DNA from: DASVWZ01 sp963708575
GTDB lineage: Bacteria; Acidobacteriota; Terriglobia; Terriglobales; Acidobacteriaceae
NCBI GenBank assembly: GCA_963708575.1
Contig: CAVPTB010000007.1
Location: 1,054,001 to 1,118,000 of the forward strand
DNA: 64,000 nucleotides
Direction of reading: 5' to 3'
Below, piece by piece: positions 16,724 through 25,404 of this stretch (the first letter of the stretch is position 1; each line of letters starts with the position of its first letter). Under the pieces are notes generated by a model. That model was given only the letters and a program-made list of their open reading frames with translations. It searched no databases and had not been told where the DNA came from. The position numbers were made by a program, and so were the translations under genes.

Positions 16724-17743
16724 CTAGTTCTGAGGAACGACCGCCTGGGCCTCGTTGGAGTAAGTGCTTTCTTGGCCCTGTGAATTGATTGCGGTTGTTA
16801 CGTAGTAGTAAGTCTTACCGTTCTGCACCGAGGCGTCGGTGTATGCCGTGTTCGGGTCCACAGAACTATTGATCTTCCCGTAAGGCCCGCCGGTCGCGTT
16901 TCCGCGATAGACGTTATAACCGGTGACCTGCGATTGGCTGGGCGTCCAGGAGAGCGCTACCGTGTGCGGTTGTACGGTCTGCGTTCCATTGCCGGTCCAT
17001 GTTTCTACGGCGGGAGAGTTGGTGGCGTTGCTGAAGAACGAAACGCTGCCCGATACCTGCCCGGCCGCTTGTGGCGTAAATGTAACCGTAAAAGGAACTG
17101 ATTTTCCTGCGGGAACAGTTACGGGAAATGTAATGCCGCTCAGGGCAAACCCCGTACCGCTCCAGTCTGCTGAATTGACGATCACGTCGCTTGAACCTGC
17201 CGTGAGGGTACCTCCGGCGGGAGAGCTGCTACCCACTGTCACGTTGCCAAAATTGATGGAGGAGGGCGAGACCGCTAATTGCCCAGGCGCAACCCCCGTG
17301 CCAGTGCACGCCACATTGATCGTTGGAGTGGTCGCATCACTCACGATCTGGAGATTTCCGTTCAGCGTCCCGCCCGACTGGGGCGAGAACTTGACCGTCA
17401 AATCGATCTTTTGTCCGGAATTGATGGTCAGTGGCAGTGACGGCCCAGAAACCAGGCTGTAACCGGAGCCGCTAATGGTTAGCTGGGAAATGGTGGCAGT
17501 AGCGCCGCCGCTAGATGTGTTGACGATCGACAACGGCAGCGTGGTCGAGTTTCCCACCGGAAGGGCGCCGAAAGACAAACTAGCCGACGTTACCGACAGA
17601 GTGGCGGCGGTCGGGCCTGGCGCGCCCGTAGTTTTGGTGGAAGCGCCGGTTGATGCGCCGACACAGCCGGAAAGCGCGAGCAGCGCCGCTAACGCCAGGG
17701 CGCCTGCTGCAGAGCTTATTAACAATCCAAGTTTCTTGGGCAC
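16724..17743 (-). CDS. Lipoprotein with two ASH-like (HYDIN/SPD-2-type) domains and a C-terminal FN3 domain
   Basis: The N-terminus has a lipobox-type signal (LAALLALSGCVGAS), so the protein is likely a lipoprotein. Two repeats of the Acidobacteriota 'choice-of-anchor' or ASPM-SPD-2-Hydin type follow (ASLSFGALPVGNSTTLPLSI, ~50-145; SSINFGNVTVGSSSPAGG, ~155-250), each with LTVKFSPQSGG- or FTVTFTPQAAG-like strands. Residues ~255-339 are a fibronectin-III domain with GYNVYRGNATGGPYGKI and KTYYYVTTAINSQGQESTYS. The FN3 domain is closely related to those of the neighbours at 15076 and 17823. The role is probably surface binding or adhesion; no enzyme motif is visible. Confidence 0.8.
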   Translation of the reverse strand: MPKKLGLLISSAAGALALAALLALSGCVGASTGASTKTTGAPGPTAATLSVTSASLSFGALPVGNSTTLPLSIVNTSSGGATATISQLTISGSGYSLVSGPSLPLTINSGQKIDLTVKFSPQSGGTLNGNLQIVSDATTPTINVACTGTGVAPGQLAVSPSSINFGNVTVGSSSPAGGTLTAGSSDVIVNSADWSGTGFALSGITFPVTVPAGKSVPFTVTFTPQAAGQVSGSVSFFSNATNSPAVETWTGNGTQTVQPHTVALSWTPSQSQVTGYNVYRGNATGGPYGKINSSVDPNTAYTDASVQNGKTYYYVTTAINSQGQESTYSNEAQAVVPQN

Positions 17744-17822
17744 GGACTCAATTCTGGAATGTGCCGGGGTCCAGGTCTAGAGTTCGAAAAGGCATGACCA
17801 CCGCGACGTGTGTTACCACACC

Positions 17823-18236
17823 TTAGTAACCGGTCGTCGCATTAGGAATTATGGCGCGCGCCTCATTCGAATACGCGCTTTCCTGTCCCTGGGAATTCAC
17901 CGCCGTCGTCACGTAGTAATAGGTCTTACCGTTGCGAACATAATGGTCGTTAAACCAAGTGTTCGAACGCAGAATCCGATTAATTTTCCGGTAGGGGCCC
18001 CCGGTATTATGTCCCCGATAAATGTTGTATCCGACCACACCATTGGAATTACTGGGATTCCATCCCAGCTCGACATAATAACCGGAATCGAGCGTCTGGC
18101 TCTTGAGAACGTGTGCATCCGGTGCATTCGACGTAGCCTGAACGGGTGGTACGGCAGGGGGAAAACAGACAATCAGGGCTACCGCAAGGGAGGTCGATAG
18201 AAATAGGATTCTGTTACGCGATTGGGGGAGTCGCAT
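17823..18236 (-). CDS. Exported fibronectin type III protein
   Basis: A signal peptide (ILFLSTSLAVALIVCF ... VQA) leads into a single FN3 domain with YYVELGWNPSNSNGVVGYN, IYRGHNTGGPYRKINR and KTYYYVTTAVNSQGQESAYS. The last stretch is nearly identical to that of the lipoprotein gene 80 bases downstream, which argues for tandem duplication. The protein has 137 residues. Function is unknown; an extracellular binding role is the natural guess for a lone FN3 domain. Confidence 0.75.
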   Translation of the reverse strand: MRLPQSRNRILFLSTSLAVALIVCFPPAVPPVQATSNAPDAHVLKSQTLDSGYYVELGWNPSNSNGVVGYNIYRGHNTGGPYRKINRILRSNTWFNDHYVRNGKTYYYVTTAVNSQGQESAYSNEARAIIPNATTGY

Positions 18237-18333
18237 ATACAGCCATTGTGGCCGCTATGCCCAGTTTCGAGAAGGTTCCGGTAGTACATCCTTGGTTGCA
18301 GGAGTTCAAGAACGGGACTCGGTTGGCGGGCGG

Positions 18334-19074
18334 CTAAGTGCCGGGCAGATTTCCCGGCAACGGCCCCGAAGCGGCCGACTTTCCCGGTTCCTTAAGCGAA
18401 TATTTCAGCAGGCACCACACCGCCCGCACTCCATCTCTCCAACCAATTTTTTTTCCTTCTTCGTAGGTGCGACCCCAGTAGCTGATGCCGACCTCGTAAA
18501 TCCGCAAATGACGCTTGGCAATCTTCACCGTGATTTCCGGCTCAAAGCCAAACCGATTTTCTTCAATTGGGATCGACTGGATAATGTCGCGGCGAAACGC
18601 CTTATAGCAGGTCTCCATGTCTGTGAGGTTGATGTTGGTCAGGCAATTGGAGAGGAGGGTGAGAAGTTGATTGCCGACCGAATGCCAGAAGTACAGCACG
18701 CGATGAGGGGCGCTGCCGAGGAATCGGGAGCCATAAACCACGTCGGCTTTTCCCTGGATCAAAGGCTCGAGTAATAAGCTGTAATCTGCAGGATCATATT
18801 CAAGATCCGCATCCTGGATGATGACGAAATCTCCAGTTGCCTCTTCTATACCGCGACGCAGTGCCGCTCCTTTTCCCATATTGCGGGGCTGAAGAAAAAC
18901 CCGTAACTGTGAAAATTGCGCTTGCAGTTCGCTGAGGATGTCGCGGGAGCCATCCTTGGATCCATCATCCACACACAGCAGTTCGACGGGAATGGAAACC
19001 GCAAGAACGCGTTCGACCACCTGGCGCAGCGTGGCTCGCTCGTTGTAGACGGGCATTACGACGGAGAGCTTCAT
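18334..19074 (-). CDS. Family 2 glycosyltransferase (dolichol-phosphate-mannose-synthase-like)
   Basis: The protein has the GT-A fold pattern of family 2: LSVVMPVYNERATL at the N-terminus, LLCVDDGSKDGSRDIL, NMGKGAALRRGIEEATGD and FVIIQDADLEYDP (the DxD-like metal site). The C-terminal part has GSRFLG, TDMETCYKAFRRDI and RFGFEPEITVKI, typical of the polyprenyl-phosphate sugar transferase branch. It therefore probably transfers a sugar from a nucleotide donor to a lipid carrier. There are no transmembrane helices. It sits near, but is not co-directional with, the dTDP-sugar genes. Confidence 0.9.
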   Translation of the reverse strand: MKLSVVMPVYNERATLRQVVERVLAVSIPVELLCVDDGSKDGSRDILSELQAQFSQLRVFLQPRNMGKGAALRRGIEEATGDFVIIQDADLEYDPADYSLLLEPLIQGKADVVYGSRFLGSAPHRVLYFWHSVGNQLLTLLSNCLTNINLTDMETCYKAFRRDIIQSIPIEENRFGFEPEITVKIAKRHLRIYEVGISYWGRTYEEGKKIGWRDGVRAVWCLLKYSLKEPGKSAASGPLPGNLPGT

Positions 19075-19715
19075 GTTTCTTGAGTTGAAGTAGTGTAAAG
19101 CATTGCTTCAAAACTCGCCTGCCGAATGACTTGGAAATGGCCTGTGCGGGGAACTCGCATGAGAACTCTGAAGCTTTGTCTATAGCACGAAGGTGTAATT
19201 AGTTCCCGCAGGCCTTACATGATCAGGGAATTTTGACCTAAGCTATATGCCCTAGAAACGAAGCACTTGAGCCGCGTTGAGGCTATTGATTCGATTAATC
19301 GCGCCGTCATTTCGTCACCGGCGCGATAGCATCCCGCGCACCCTTAACTTATCCACAGGCACAGCAGCTTTCCCGTGTTGTTTGTATCACATAAGACATT
19401 TTCCGTTACCTATTGCAGGCGTTGAGCTTATTTCGCGCCGGTGAGCCCCTTTGTGAGGGGAAGAAAGGCTCTTACGGAAGACTCCGTGAGATAAGGTCGA
19501 AGGTATTCTGGCAAACGGACTGCGATCAGTAAACTTCAACAGGCGATCTGTGCAAGAAACCACTCTGGTGGCAGGCTGAGTGCTATGGATTCCTGTAGAC
19601 AACCCCTGACTTCAGAAGAATGTTCCGGGGTGGACGGCGAAGCGCGTCCAATCCGGAGGCTGGCAGTGCGCAGTTTCCCGGACGGCGCGTGAATACTCTA
19701 GAGGGGAGAGCACGC
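19075..19715. other. Long intergenic region before the first LuxR-HTH pair
   Basis: No convincing protein gene is visible in 640 bases. Two possible stem-loops stand side by side: CCCCT-TTGTG-AGGGG at 19446-19460 and CTTACGGA-AGAC-TCCGTGAG at 19471-19490. They could belong to a leader RNA or a small RNA, but this is weak. A good ribosome-binding site, GGGGAG at 19703-19708, serves the gene at 19716. Confidence 0.45.
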
Positions 19716-20111
19716 ATGAAGGAGAAGCCTGCCCGGCTTGGTCCAAGAGAGCAGCAGATCGCTGAACTGCTCCTGCAAGGCTGCGACAACGACGAAATCG
19801 CCAAGCAGCTGAAGATGGCCCGGCGTACGGTCAAAGCTCACTTCAATCGTCTTTTCCTCCGATTCGGCATTAACAGTGGAATTAAGCGAGTCAAGCTCGC
19901 AACACTCTTGTATCGGAGGCAGCTATGTTTGGAGGGAACAGGTACGGAAAACGAGTTCCTAGCGAGCGAGAACAGCAAGTCATTCAGCTCGTTGCCCAAG
20001 GACTCAAGAATAGCGAAGTCGCAGCAGTCATCGGAACGACCGAGCACGTCGTCAAGAACTACCTTCGGGTCATTTACGACAAACTCGGGCTCTGGAATCG
20101 GGTCGAATTAG
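19716..20111 (+). CDS. Stand-alone LuxR-type HTH protein, subtype A (copy 1), with overprinted tail
   Basis: Residues ~5-65 form a LuxR/NarL DNA-binding domain: LGPREQQIAELLLQGCDND, EIAKQLKMARRTVKAHFNRL and FLRFGI ... KRVKLAT. There is no receiver or ligand-binding domain. It matches the subtype A gene at 30649 at 32 of 56 positions counted by eye, including KRVKLAT after the recognition helix. Unlike that copy, this frame has no stop after the HTH and reads on for ~62 Ser-rich residues through the out-of-frame start and body of the next gene. That tail is unlikely to be a selected domain. Start 19716 is supported by GGGGAG seven bases upstream. Confidence 0.8.
   Translation: MKEKPARLGPREQQIAELLLQGCDNDEIAKQLKMARRTVKAHFNRLFLRFGINSGIKRVKLATLLYRRQLCLEGTGTENEFLASENSKSFSSLPKDSRIAKSQQSSERPSTSSRTTFGSFTTNSGSGIGSN
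19915..19919 (+). promoter_or_regulatory. Internal ribosome-binding site GGAGG for subtype B gene, copy 1
   Basis: GGAGG lies five bases before ATG 19925, inside the subtype A reading frame. It fixes the start of the second gene and points to translational coupling. The equivalent site in copy 2 is at 30859-30864. Confidence 0.75.
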
Positions 20112-20161
20112 CGTTATGGTATGAAGCGCGGCGACATGAAGGTTCGTTCGCCCACGCGTAA
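19925..20161 (+). CDS. Stand-alone LuxR-type HTH protein, subtype B (copy 1)
   Basis: The 78-residue product is almost entirely a LuxR/NarL HTH: PSEREQQVIQLVAQGLKNS, EVAAVIGTTEHVVKNYLRVI and YDKLGLWNRVELALW. It is as close to the subtype B gene at 30869 (32 of 54 positions by eye, including IGTTE-VVKNYLR and DKLG-W-R-ELAL) as the two A genes are to each other, whereas A and B differ clearly. It starts inside the A gene and ends just before a strong terminator. With no sensory domain, activity would depend on expression level, partner choice or both. Confidence 0.85.
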   Translation: MFGGNRYGKRVPSEREQQVIQLVAQGLKNSEVAAVIGTTEHVVKNYLRVIYDKLGLWNRVELALWYEARRHEGSFAHA

Positions 20162-20185
20162 ACCGTTTCTTGCGGCATAAAAAGG

Positions 20186-20216
20186 AAACCCCACCATAGC
20201 GTGGGGTTTTTCTTTT
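20186..20216. terminator. Bidirectional intrinsic terminator
   Basis: AAACCCCAC (20186-20194) pairs with GTGGGGTTT (20201-20209) around a 6-base loop, followed by TTCTTTTT on the plus strand. On the minus strand a T-rich run (complement of AAAAAGG at 20179-20185) follows, so it can end both the LuxR pair and the minus-strand GAF gene that stops at 20244. Confidence 0.88.
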
Positions 20217-20243
20217 TCGAAATAGTTTGAAATACTCCCGCCT

Positions 20244-21950
20244 TCAGTTGCAGGTCTTGCCTTGGGCGGGCTCGAATTGATCGATCTGTGCGTCACGTTG
20301 CGTCGAGATTTTGCCTCCCGGAGTCTTTCCGAACAGATCGGATCCTGGGCAGTAATAAAGAGCAGTGTGGAGATCGACCCACACCTGAGTATTTGGGTTC
20401 CCGTTGTATACCGGAGCCACAGGCGGCTGAGCCAAATCGAGATCGACCAGCAATTTGTCGAATAAACTCATGGATGGCTGCGGGCTTTTTGAAGCAGTCT
20501 GGGGCAAATCGGGAGTGCGCAGTCCCCAGCCCATAATGGCGACCACCAGCAGAGTGACGGCTACCGCGACGTAAAGATTGCCGCGCTGCTTCGATAGCCA
20601 GATTCCCGCGGGAGTTTCGGTCCTGAGGGACTCCAGCCAATTGCGCGCTTTAACAGACGAAGCCCACGGCGACGCATGTGGTTTCACCTCAGGCACGACC
20701 GGGAGATCTTCCGACGCCTCCGGCTTTTCCACGTGGTCGGCTTCGTCGTCTAGAGGTAAAAACTCGATAGCCGACGCCGTTTCGCTTTGCTCTTCGATGC
20801 GAGGCTTGTCCGGAATAATGCCAACCAGCGATGCCAGTTGCTCGTCCGAAATGAATCCGAGGTCCGACATTTCGTGATCGCTGGAGCCGGTCTTGTCGGC
20901 CTCTGGGTCATCGGGTGTCTGCAGTCGCAGTGCGGAGTCCAGATCGCTCGATCCACTGGCCGAGGGAGGAGTACCTCCGGGACGCGGTTTTCCGCATCGG
21001 CCGCAGAATTTTTCCGTGGCACCGAACTGATAACCGCAAGCCTGGCAGACCTCGATCACCGGGTCCGAATCGAGTTGCTTCGAGGGCACGGCTGGCTGCG
21101 GTGCAGGCGCCGGGTGGGAGATCGCCAGCTCTTCAAGAATCCGCGGTGGCTTCGCCGCTGGTTGTTTCCGGCCCCCTGGTTTGGCGTCACCTGAAGGTTC
21201 GATGGCGAGCCGCTCCAATTGCGGCATGATTCGTCCCAGAGCCTCGAGCATGGTGGCCCGTTCGGACGAGAGGGCCCGCTTCCATTCCATATCTGCTGCC
21301 CTGGCCAAGGCTTCCGTCATCAGTCCAGCCATCAACTGGCAGCTCCGAACTTCGCGCTCGTGGATTGCTTCGGGATGATCGAAATGAACCTCAAGGATGC
21401 CGGCGATTTTTCCTTCATGACGCAGCGGCAATGAAATCGTATTGTGATCGAAATTTGCAGGTCCGGTTGCGGCTGAGAAAGGTCCTTCAGCGGAAGCCTT
21501 GTCGCCAGTCGCAACTGGTGTATCCGACATCGGCACACTTGCGCCCGCCAAATCCGCGGCCGTTCCCAGTGCGGCGCAGTATTCGAGCCGTCCTTCGCGT
21601 TCGACGGCGATGGCGACACCGTTGGCGCCGGTGATTTTCTGCAACCGCTCCGCGATCAAATTTGCCGCAGCCGTCCGGTCGTAGGGCAGGGAGCGCAGAA
21701 GTTCCTGGGTCTCCGCAATGATGGTGAGAGTTTCTTCGGGATCTGGGGTAGGGGTGGAGATTGGTGCGGCGACGCGCTGAGGCGCTGGTTCGAGTTGCTC
21801 CAAATCATTCTGCTGCTGGATGACGTACGCCGCCGCAAGAAGCTGCTGGAAGGCATCCGCGTCCAAAAACGGCTTTTCGTCTGCGGCTAAAACTTGGGAC
21901 TCCACTTCGGCGTCAACTCCTCCAATCGGGCTTTTCGAAAAGCGGCGCAT
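20244..21950 (-). CDS. GAF / zinc-ribbon / single-membrane-helix protein with conserved C-terminal domain
   Basis: The 568-residue protein has, in order: an N-terminal region with Gln/Pro-rich linker; a GAF-like domain at ~85-225 (LLRSLPYDRTAAANLIAERL, TGANGVAIAVERE, LPLRHEGKIAGILEVHFD); a coiled segment; a zinc ribbon CxxC-x11-CxxC (CQACGYQFGATEKFCGRCG) near 300; an acidic linker; one transmembrane helix (VAVAVTLLVVAIMGWGL) near 470; and a C-terminal ~80 residues. The last 54 residues (QVWVD-HTALYYC-G-DL-GKTPGG ... TC) match the end of the PilZ protein at 56908 at 35 of 54 positions. GAF domains sense small molecules or redox state. The domain order suggests a cytoplasmic sensor tied to an external module. 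No output enzyme is visible. Confidence 0.8.
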   Translation of the reverse strand: MRRFSKSPIGGVDAEVESQVLAADEKPFLDADAFQQLLAAAYVIQQQNDLEQLEPAPQRVAAPISTPTPDPEETLTIIAETQELLRSLPYDRTAAANLIAERLQKITGANGVAIAVEREGRLEYCAALGTAADLAGASVPMSDTPVATGDKASAEGPFSAATGPANFDHNTISLPLRHEGKIAGILEVHFDHPEAIHEREVRSCQLMAGLMTEALARAADMEWKRALSSERATMLEALGRIMPQLERLAIEPSGDAKPGGRKQPAAKPPRILEELAISHPAPAPQPAVPSKQLDSDPVIEVCQACGYQFGATEKFCGRCGKPRPGGTPPSASGSSDLDSALRLQTPDDPEADKTGSSDHEMSDLGFISDEQLASLVGIIPDKPRIEEQSETASAIEFLPLDDEADHVEKPEASEDLPVVPEVKPHASPWASSVKARNWLESLRTETPAGIWLSKQRGNLYVAVAVTLLVVAIMGWGLRTPDLPQTASKSPQPSMSLFDKLLVDLDLAQPPVAPVYNGNPNTQVWVDLHTALYYCPGSDLFGKTPGGKISTQRDAQIDQFEPAQGKTCN

Positions 21951-22248
21951 ACGGAACGTTGCAATCGGCCGTCCAAAAGCTGGAGTAGCGCTTACAGGAA
22001 AACGATTCTACCAGTCTACGTCAAGCGCTGGCCATAGCACCGAAGCGCTAAATAACTCAATGATTTCAGGGGACTTCAAGCTTAGCGCTCCAGCATGTCA
22101 CAAACCAGATGGAGCCTCTCCTGGAAGAAAGTCCACTGAGTGGGACATCCACAGTAACCCCCGCTGGATTACTGCGCAAGAGTTTGCACAGGAAGGCTCG
22201 CTCCTACGCGCGGGGCACCGTCCGGAATTCGTGCTCGCTTCGCGGAAT

Positions 22249-25200
22249 CTAAGCTTCGGTAGTTTCGAAGTCCGCGAGCGGTTTCGACTCATGGCTCAAG
22301 AAATAATGAACCGTCGGCGTGATGATTAGCGACAGAACCATCGATATCAGAATGCCTCCAATGACGGCGATCGCAAGCGGTTGTAACATCTGCGACCCTG
22401 CGCCCAGCGCAAATGCAAGTGGCAGCATTCCGGCAACTGTAGCCAGAGCTGTCATAACAATCGGACGCAGCCGTCGGCGACTCGCTTGCAGCATTGCGTC
22501 TTCCGGCGAAAGCCCGAGTCCACGGAATTTCTGATCGGCATCAAGCAGCAGAATTCCGTTCTTCGCTACGATGCCGATGACCATGATCATTCCCATGAAT
22601 GACGAAACGTTGAAAGTTGTGCGGGTGATAATCAGCGCGATGAACACACCGGAGGTCGAGAGTAGCGCAGAGGCCAAAATCGCAACTGGAGCAGCGAAGG
22701 TTCGAAATTCAAAAAGCAGGACGATGAACACCAACAGAACGGCAAGAATCAGAACGACCACCAGATCTTTGAAAGATTTCTGCTGTTCCTCATAAGTTCC
22801 GCCGTATACCACGCGGATGCTTGATGGCATGTGCAAGCCGTCCACCGCCTTCTGTACCGCCGCGATGCCGCTTCCCAGGTTCGTACCTTCGAGTCTCGCC
22901 GTAACCACGACATCGCGCTGAAGGTTTTCTCGGCGGATTTCGGTTTGGCCGGGTTGTTCGGTAATCGTAGCCAGCGCACCCAAGGTCGCCGTGTGACCAC
23001 TGCTGCTGGTGAGCAGTGTATTTTGCATGGCCTCGAGTGAAACCCGGTTGGAGGCAGGGAAGCGTACTCGAACCGTATATGCCCGATCATTGGTAATGAC
23101 TGGAGCGGCGGCAGGCTCGCCCTCCAGAATCGCAGAAGCGTCTATAGCAACCTCATCGGTAGTGAAACCGGCGCGCGCAGCTACCCCCGGGTCGACCTGG
23201 AAAGTTACGGCAGGTCCGCTGATCGTATTGTCGATACCGTTCAGAATATCCACAACTCCGGGAACCTTTTTGATTGCATCGGCAACCTTCGGGGCCCAGT
23301 CTTCCAGTTGAGCGGGATTCTGGCCAAAGAGTTTGATCTGCACTGGCTCCGGCGCACTGGTGAGGTCCCCGATCATATCTTGCAGAACCTGGGTAAATTC
23401 AATATCCAAAGCGGGCTCTTGCAGGGTCACCTTTTCGCGAGCCTCGGAGATGATTTCATCGATACCGCGACTCCGATCGGTTTTCAATTTGACGGTAAAG
23501 TCTCCATAGTTCGCCTCAGTCACGGCGGCGAGTCCTAACTGCAATCCGGTGCGCCGGGAGGTACTCTCGACCTCGGGAATGCTATGAAGGATCTGCTCCA
23601 CATGAGAGATGACGCGGTTGGTCTCCACAAGGGAGCTCCCCGCGGGCATGATGTAGTCGAGAACAAAGCCCCCTTCGTCCATCTCCGGAAGCAAATCCGA
23701 CCCGGCAAAGTGATAGCAAAGTCCGGCCGCTGCCACCAGCACGATTGCCGCCAGCCCCAGCCAGCGCGGTTTCTCCAGCGCGCGTCGCAACCAGCGTTCG
23801 TGGAAGTTCACAACCCGGTGAAAGAATTTGCCGAGCGATGCTTCTTCCGCGGCCATGAGCCGCTTCATCGACTCCTGCTCGGTCTGTGTTTCAGTTCCTG
23901 CTTCCGACTCCATCAGAGGCTTGTGTTTGATGAAGTACTGGCTCAGATTTGGAGTCCAAGTCAGAGCCAAGGCAAGGGAGGTGAGCAGAGAAACCGCCAT
24001 GGTGACGGCAAGTGCGCGAAAGAATGTACCGGTAACACCGGTGATCGAAATGAGTGGCAGGAAGACGACGATGGGAGTGATCGTCGAACCGACCAGCGGA
24101 ACCGTGATTTCTTTCAGCGCACTCTGAATCGCCTGAATGCGATCCTGGCCCGTGTCTCGATGGAGAACGATATTCTCGACTACCACGATGGCATCGTCGA
24201 TCACCAGTCCGACGGCTGCGGCCAATCCGCCTAGCGTCATCAGGTTGAAGCTTTCGTGCATCATCTTCAACGCCACAAACGTGACCATCACCGTGACCGG
24301 GATGACGAGGCCGGCGACGATTGATGTTCCCCAATCGCGCAAGAAGACGACGAGAATGATCGAGGCCAGAATGAGTCCCAGAAGGATCGCATCGCGCACA
24401 CTCTTGATGGAGTCGTTCACGATCAGCGACTGATCGTAAAACGGCTTGAGTTCGATGCCTGGGGGAATCGTCTTGCGAATGTTCTCAACTTCGGCATGAA
24501 CCTCGTCCGCGACTTGAACCGTGTTGCTGTCGGGCTGACGGTTGATGTTGATCAGCACCGCCGGTTTTGCGTTGGCTGTGACGATCGTATAAACCGGCTT
24601 TACACCAGGCAGTACGCTGCCGATGTCGCCGATCCGCACTGGAATCCCAGTCTGCGTGGTTTTAATTACGCTGGCCCCAATTTGCTCCGGAGTGCGTACC
24701 TGCCCGCTGATCAATCCCAGGTAAAGCTGGTGATTGCGCTCAAACAATCCGGGGGAATCGATGAGGTTGGTGCGACGCATCGTGTCGAGAATATCGTTCA
24801 CGGTGACATTCGCCGTCAGGAGCTTCGCCGGGTCTGGCGTTATCTGAAATTCCGGCTCCTGGCCTCCCTGGATCACGATTGTTGAAACACCATCCAGCCG
24901 GTTCAGACGCGGCTTGATTTCGTAAGTTGCCATCTCCCAAAGCTGCGTCTGGGGCATGGTCGCGGAAGTCAGGCTGTATCCGATGATGGGGAAGCTGGCG
25001 AACGTCATGCGATGAGCCACCACGAGTGCAGTGGATGGCAGTTCCGGCTGCACGCGCGCCAATTCGGCGTTCACGTACTGCAGCGTTTGGAACATATCGA
25101 CGTCCCAGCTGAAGTAAAGATCAATCTCCGCCGACCCGCGACTGGTCACGGAACGCACCTGTTGTAACCCGGGCACACTGTTCACGGCTTCTTCCAAAGG

Positions 25201-25404
25201 GCGCGTGATGGTGACCATCATCTGATCGATCGGCATGACGCCGTTATCCACGCCAATCAGAATGCGGGGAAAATTTGTTTCGGGAAAAACCGAAACCGGA
25301 ATCGTGAACGCAAGATAGGCCCCTACACAGGCCACTGTGAGAATCAGGAATATCACAGGCTTCGAGAAACGTGAAACCCAGTATGAAGACGCCTGCTGGC
25401 TCAC
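22249..25404 (-). CDS. RND efflux transporter, inner-membrane permease
   Basis: The 1051-residue protein has the RND layout: a first membrane helix near residues 15-32, a large periplasmic loop, a six-helix bundle, a second loop and a second bundle. FPETNFPRILIGVDNGVMP and NRLDGVSTIVIQGG are typical of the porter domain. The proton-relay helix reads GLAAAVGLVIDDAIVVVENI, with the paired Asp seen in AcrB-type pumps rather than the single-Asp pattern of CusA. The substrate cannot be assigned: drug, solvent and metal are all possible. Its ATG overlaps the stop of the adaptor gene by four bases, and it is the last gene of the channel-adaptor-permease operon. Confidence 0.92.
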   Translation of the reverse strand: MSQQASSYWVSRFSKPVIFLILTVACVGAYLAFTIPVSVFPETNFPRILIGVDNGVMPIDQMMVTITRPLEEAVNSVPGLQQVRSVTSRGSAEIDLYFSWDVDMFQTLQYVNAELARVQPELPSTALVVAHRMTFASFPIIGYSLTSATMPQTQLWEMATYEIKPRLNRLDGVSTIVIQGGQEPEFQITPDPAKLLTANVTVNDILDTMRRTNLIDSPGLFERNHQLYLGLISGQVRTPEQIGASVIKTTQTGIPVRIGDIGSVLPGVKPVYTIVTANAKPAVLININRQPDSNTVQVADEVHAEVENIRKTIPPGIELKPFYDQSLIVNDSIKSVRDAILLGLILASIILVVFLRDWGTSIVAGLVIPVTVMVTFVALKMMHESFNLMTLGGLAAAVGLVIDDAIVVVENIVLHRDTGQDRIQAIQSALKEITVPLVGSTITPIVVFLPLISITGVTGTFFRALAVTMAVSLLTSLALALTWTPNLSQYFIKHKPLMESEAGTETQTEQESMKRLMAAEEASLGKFFHRVVNFHERWLRRALEKPRWLGLAAIVLVAAAGLCYHFAGSDLLPEMDEGGFVLDYIMPAGSSLVETNRVISHVEQILHSIPEVESTSRRTGLQLGLAAVTEANYGDFTVKLKTDRSRGIDEIISEAREKVTLQEPALDIEFTQVLQDMIGDLTSAPEPVQIKLFGQNPAQLEDWAPKVADAIKKVPGVVDILNGIDNTISGPAVTFQVDPGVAARAGFTTDEVAIDASAILEGEPAAAPVITNDRAYTVRVRFPASNRVSLEAMQNTLLTSSSGHTATLGALATITEQPGQTEIRRENLQRDVVVTARLEGTNLGSGIAAVQKAVDGLHMPSSIRVVYGGTYEEQQKSFKDLVVVLILAVLLVFIVLLFEFRTFAAPVAILASALLSTSGVFIALIITRTTFNVSSFMGMIMVIGIVAKNGILLLDADQKFRGLGLSPEDAMLQASRRRLRPIVMTALATVAGMLPLAFALGAGSQMLQPLAIAVIGGILISMVLSLIITPTVHYFLSHESKPLADFETTEA

